A DNA stretch of 64,000 nt from an uncultured Paracoccaceae bacterium (GTDB lineage Bacteria > Pseudomonadota > Alphaproteobacteria > Rhodobacterales > Rhodobacteraceae), in assembly GCA_947502145.1 (NCBI GenBank), contig CANMYO010000001.1, forward strand, positions 1,728,238 through 1,792,237, written 5' to 3'. A program made the translations under genes and the position numbers. The notes beneath the pieces are model-generated. The model did not search any database, had not been told where the DNA came from, and saw only the letters and a list, made by a program, of their open reading frames with translations. This document shows positions 61,308 through 64,000 of this stretch, piece after piece; positions within the stretch are counted from its first letter, which is position 1, and each line of letters begins with the position of its first letter.

Positions 61308-62669
61308 ATGAACAAGGACAACGCGCCGCATGGGTTTCAAACCGCTGCTCGCCCAGTTGGCACAACGCCCGGATACATGCCCGGATTTGGAAATGATTTT
61401 GAAACTGAGGCGCTGCCTGATGCGCTGCCCCAGGGCATGAACAGCCCGCAGAAATGCAACTACGGTCTTTATGGTGAACAGTTGTCGGGGACGGCCTTTA
61501 CTGCGCCAAGCCATCAGAACGAAAGGACGTGGTGCTATCGCATTCGCCCATCCGTCAAACACACGCACCGGTTTGAAAAGACGGCGTTACCATTCTGGAA
61601 ATCTGCCCCGCACATTAATCCGGATGTGATCAGCCTTGGCCAATACCGCTGGGATCCTGTTCCCCATACTGACGACAGGCTGACCTGGCTGACGGGGATG
61701 CGCACAATGACCACGGCGGGGGATGTAAATATCCAAGTCGGCATGGCCAGCCATATCTATCTGGTGACGGAAAGTATGGTGGATTCTTACTTCTATTCCG
61801 CTGACAGCGAAATGCTTGTTGTTCCGCAGGCGGGGCGATTGCGATTTTGCACAGAGCTGGGGGTGATCGAACTTGAGCCGCAAGAAATTGCGATCATCCC
61901 GCGTGGGCTGGTTTATCGCGTCGAAGTGCAGGACGGCCCGTGCCGGGGCTTTGTCTGTGAAAACTACGGACAGAAATTCGAATTGCCGGGCAGGGGGCCG
62001 ATCGGGGCAAATTGCATGGCCAATCGACGAGATTTCAAGACCCCTGTCGCTGCTTTTGAGGACCGCGAAGTGCCGTCAATAGTCACGGTCAAATGGGCGG
62101 GTCAATTCCACGAAACCAAAATCGGTCATTCGCCGCTGGATGTCGTCGCGTGGCATGGCAACTACGCGCCAGTCAAATACGACCTGCGGACTTACTGTCC
62201 TGTCGGCGCAATCTTGTTCGACCACCCGGACCCGTCCATTTTCACAGTGCTGACCGCTCCATCGGGTGTCGAAGGGACCGCGAATATTGACTTTGTGCTC
62301 TTTCGCGACCGTTGGATGGTGGCTGAGGATACGTTCCGCCCGCCTTGGTATCATAAGAACGTCATGTCCGAACTGATGGGCAACATCTTTGGAATCTATG
62401 ATGCGAAACCGGAGGGGTTTGTTCCCGGCGGCATGAGCTTGCACAACATGATGTTGCCGCATGGCCCGGACAAGAACGCCTTCGAAGGGGCGTCGAACGG
62501 GGAACTGGTGCCCGAATATCTTGCCAATACGATGAGTTTCATGTTCGAGACCCGTTTCCCGCAGCATCTGACAGAGTTCGCCGCAAATGAAGCGCCATTG
62601 CAGGACGATTACATCGATTGCTGGACCGATCTTGAAAAGAAGTTCGACGGCACGCCTGGGAAGAAATGA
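61308..62669 (+). CDS. hmgA: Homogentisate 1,2-dioxygenase
   Basis: A 453-residue iron-dependent ring-cleaving enzyme of tyrosine/phenylalanine degradation, giving maleylacetoacetate. [21 protein letters not shown] at the N-terminus, [11 protein letters not shown], and the iron-site region [16 protein letters not shown] (His ligands) with [13 protein letters not shown] near the C-terminus are characteristic. A weak GGAAGGGG ribosome site precedes the ATG. fahA follows after four bases. Confidence 0.97.
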   Translation: MNKDNAPHGFQTAARPVGTTPGYMPGFGNDFETEALPDALPQGMNSPQKCNYGLYGEQLSGTAFTAPSHQNERTWCYRIRPSVKHTHRFEKTALPFWKSAPHINPDVISLGQYRWDPVPHTDDRLTWLTGMRTMTTAGDVNIQVGMASHIYLVTESMVDSYFYSADSEMLVVPQAGRLRFCTELGVIELEPQEIAIIPRGLVYRVEVQDGPCRGFVCENYGQKFELPGRGPIGANCMANRRDFKTPVAAFEDREVPSIVTVKWAGQFHETKIGHSPLDVVAWHGNYAPVKYDLRTYCPVGAILFDHPDPSIFTVLTAPSGVEGTANIDFVLFRDRWMVAEDTFRPPWYHKNVMSELMGNIFGIYDAKPEGFVPGGMSLHNMMLPHGPDKNAFEGASNGELVPEYLANTMSFMFETRFPQHLTEFAANEAPLQDDYIDCWTDLEKKFDGTPGKK

Positions 62670-62673
62670 AAAT

Positions 62674-63927
62674 ATGGCACTGATGAAGAGCTGGGTCGCA
62701 TCGGCCAACTCCGCGAAAGCGCCGTTTCCCCTTAACAACTTGCCTTATGGTGTATTTTCCGTCGACGGGGGGGCACGAACCTGCGGTGTGGCCATTGGCG
62801 ACATGATCCTCGACCTTGATGCGGCTGAAATGGCGGGCCTGATCGCGTTGGATGGTGGTCCCTACCTTGATGCCCCCAATTGGAATGACTTGATGGCGGC
62901 GGGCGTAGATGTCTGGGCCGATCTGCGTGCGCAGATTACCGACCTCCTCGCAGAGGGCGGCAATATGCAGGCGCCATTGGTTGCGCAGACGGACGCCAAA
63001 ATGCATATGCCATTTGCGGTATCGGAATTTACTGATTTCTATGCGGGCAAACATCACGCCATGAATGTTGGTACGATGTTCCGCGGTCCTGAAAACGCGC
63101 TGCCGCCTAACTGGCTGCACATTCCGATAGGGTATAACGGGCGTGCGTCCTCAGTGGTGGTTTCGGGTACGGATGTTGTCAGGCCAAATGGGCAAACAAG
63201 GGCACCTGATTCCGAGATGCCTGTTTTTGGTCCAAGCATGCGCCTTGATATCGAACTTGAGATAGGTGCAATCGTTGGCAGGCCTAGTGCGTTGGGCCAA
63301 CCTCTAACCGTCGCAGAAGCAGACGAAATGATCTTTGGCTACGTTCTTCTAAATGATTGGTCCGCGCGGGATATTCAGGCATGGGAGTATCAACCACTTG
63401 GTCCGTTTCAGGCAAAGGCTTTTGCGACCTCGATCAGCCCCTGGATTGTTACCCGTGCGGCGCTGGAACCATTCCGTACAACAACGCCGGCGCGTGAAAA
63501 GGAATTGCTTCCCTATCTGCGGGAACCCGGTCCGATGCTTTATGACATCGAGCTGTCCGTCGCACTGCAGCCGCCGGGTGGAACCGCAACGACGATTGCG
63601 TGCACCAATTACAACCAGATGTACTATTCTGCGGCTCAGCAGCTCGCGCATCACGCAAGCTCTGGCTGCCCGATGTCGACCGGTGATTTGCTGGGATCAG
63701 GCACGATATCCGGTCCTGAAAAATCCGCAAGGGGTTCGCTGCTTGAGTTGACGTGGGGCGGCAAAGAGCCCTTGACCCTTGACTGTGGCGAGACCCGCAC
63801 GTTCATTGAAGACGGCGATACGATCACCTTGCACGGTGCGGCTCAAGGCGATGGCTACATGATCGGTTTTGGGACCTGTTCCGGCTCGATCAATCCCGCC
63901 CCGAAATTCCCCGCGTTGGAAAACTAG
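62674..63927 (+). CDS. fahA: Fumarylacetoacetase
   Basis: A 417-residue hydrolase cleaving fumarylacetoacetate to fumarate and acetoacetate. Signatures are FTDFYAGKHHAMNVGTMFRG (metal Asp and catalytic His region), LDIELEIGAIVGRPS (metal Glu residues) and LLNDWSARDIQAWEYQPLGPF. It lies four bases after hmgA. The maleylacetoacetate isomerase gene that would link the two steps is not in the window. The ATG at 62674 was chosen over the frame that opens inside hmgA. Confidence 0.97.
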   Translation: MALMKSWVASANSAKAPFPLNNLPYGVFSVDGGARTCGVAIGDMILDLDAAEMAGLIALDGGPYLDAPNWNDLMAAGVDVWADLRAQITDLLAEGGNMQAPLVAQTDAKMHMPFAVSEFTDFYAGKHHAMNVGTMFRGPENALPPNWLHIPIGYNGRASSVVVSGTDVVRPNGQTRAPDSEMPVFGPSMRLDIELEIGAIVGRPSALGQPLTVAEADEMIFGYVLLNDWSARDIQAWEYQPLGPFQAKAFATSISPWIVTRAALEPFRTTTPAREKELLPYLREPGPMLYDIELSVALQPPGGTATTIACTNYNQMYYSAAQQLAHHASSGCPMSTGDLLGSGTISGPEKSARGSLLELTWGGKEPLTLDCGETRTFIEDGDTITLHGAAQGDGYMIGFGTCSGSINPAPKFPALEN

Positions 63928-64000
63928 GGTCAGGACCCATTGATTTTCGTATGGTGACGTGATTCATCGGTCGAAAATCGAGCGGTGATATGAGCGATCT
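63928..64000 (+). mobile_element. Possible left end of an insertion sequence (IS5-type), truncated
   Basis: Directly after the fahA stop the sequence becomes GGTCAGGACCCATTGATTTT, which looks like an IS terminal repeat. An ATG at 63990 begins Met-Ser-Asp-Leu, the opening of many IS5-family transposases in this bacterial group as I remember them. Only eleven bases of this frame are visible, so the call is tentative; an ordinary intergenic region is the alternative. Confidence 0.35.

Noticed and set aside
1..64000. CRISPR array, tRNA, rRNA or prophage
   Set aside because: No regularly spaced direct repeats, cloverleaf-like segments, rRNA stretches or phage-type genes were noticed by eye; a program such as tRNAscan or a CRISPR finder would be needed to exclude small cases.

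Overview
The window looks like a chromosomal or large-replicon segment of an aerobic, facultatively phototrophic alphaproteobacterium of the Rhodobacteraceae (Roseobacter-type). This rests on an LH2 operon (pucBAC) whose promoter carries PpsR/CrtJ-type sites, an alphaproteobacterial napEFDABC order, the HutF branch of histidine degradation, and a large number of binding-protein ABC sugar importers paired with GntR/LacI regulators. No rRNA, tRNA, CRISPR or phage module was seen. The right edge may be the start of an insertion sequence.

Layout. (1) 1-14484: a hexuronate/sugar-acid locus. gntR-uxaC-uxuB run leftwards. Three translationally coupled Gfo/Idh/MocA oxidoreductases, an ABC importer and uxuA run rightwards. 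A perfect GntR-type palindrome lies between the two arms. A truncated enolase-superfamily dehydratase, a GNAT acetyltransferase and a TetR regulator lie at the left end. (2) 14485-17582: a light-harvesting 2 operon pucB-pucA-pucC plus a coupled gene of unknown function. Two TGT-N12-ACA sites sit on the promoter. The alpha subunit has Phe44-Leu45 (the pair known from blue-shifted B800-820 complexes) and a long C-terminal extension. (3) 17599-24911: an SLC13/TrkA-C transporter, napEFDABC with an FNR/Dnr-type box, and a Dnr-like regulator. (4) 24967-32298: a complete five-step histidine utilisation locus, hutIHGU divergent from hutF-hutC. (5) 32380-39507: a ProXVW-type betaine importer in an operon with a DUF1989-GcvT fusion, next to a divergent LacI regulator and two identical perfect operators. 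(6) 39527-42576: a lytic transglycosylase, a small glyoxalase-superfamily protein and a MATE exporter.

(7) 42805-60645: a carbohydrate-catabolic island with two binding-protein ABC importers, two paralogous FCD-type GntR regulators, a LacI regulator, an aldonate dehydratase of the enolase superfamily, and a tightly overlapping four-gene operon. That operon encodes an APH-fold kinase, a divergent true-enolase paralogue, a fumarylacetoacetate-hydrolase-family enzyme and an SDR; a second SDR sits in the downstream ABC operon. My reading, which is inference, is a non-phosphorylative diketo-hydrolase route. A sugar is oxidised to an aldonate, dehydrated, oxidised at C4 and cleaved to pyruvate plus a hydroxy acid. 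If the substrate is a full hexose, that acid is glycerate, which the kinase and enolase paralogue could convert to 2-phosphoglycerate and PEP. The altered enolase active site would suit an unusual (for example L-) stereoisomer. This is the best candidate in the window for an undescribed system.

(8) 60799-64000: a MarR regulator divergent from hmgA-fahA, the last steps of tyrosine/homogentisate degradation.

A repeated structural theme is a strong hairpin directly downstream of each substrate-binding-protein gene (four of four ABC importers) and also between pucA and pucC. These probably set the ratio of binding protein or antenna protein to the downstream gene products.
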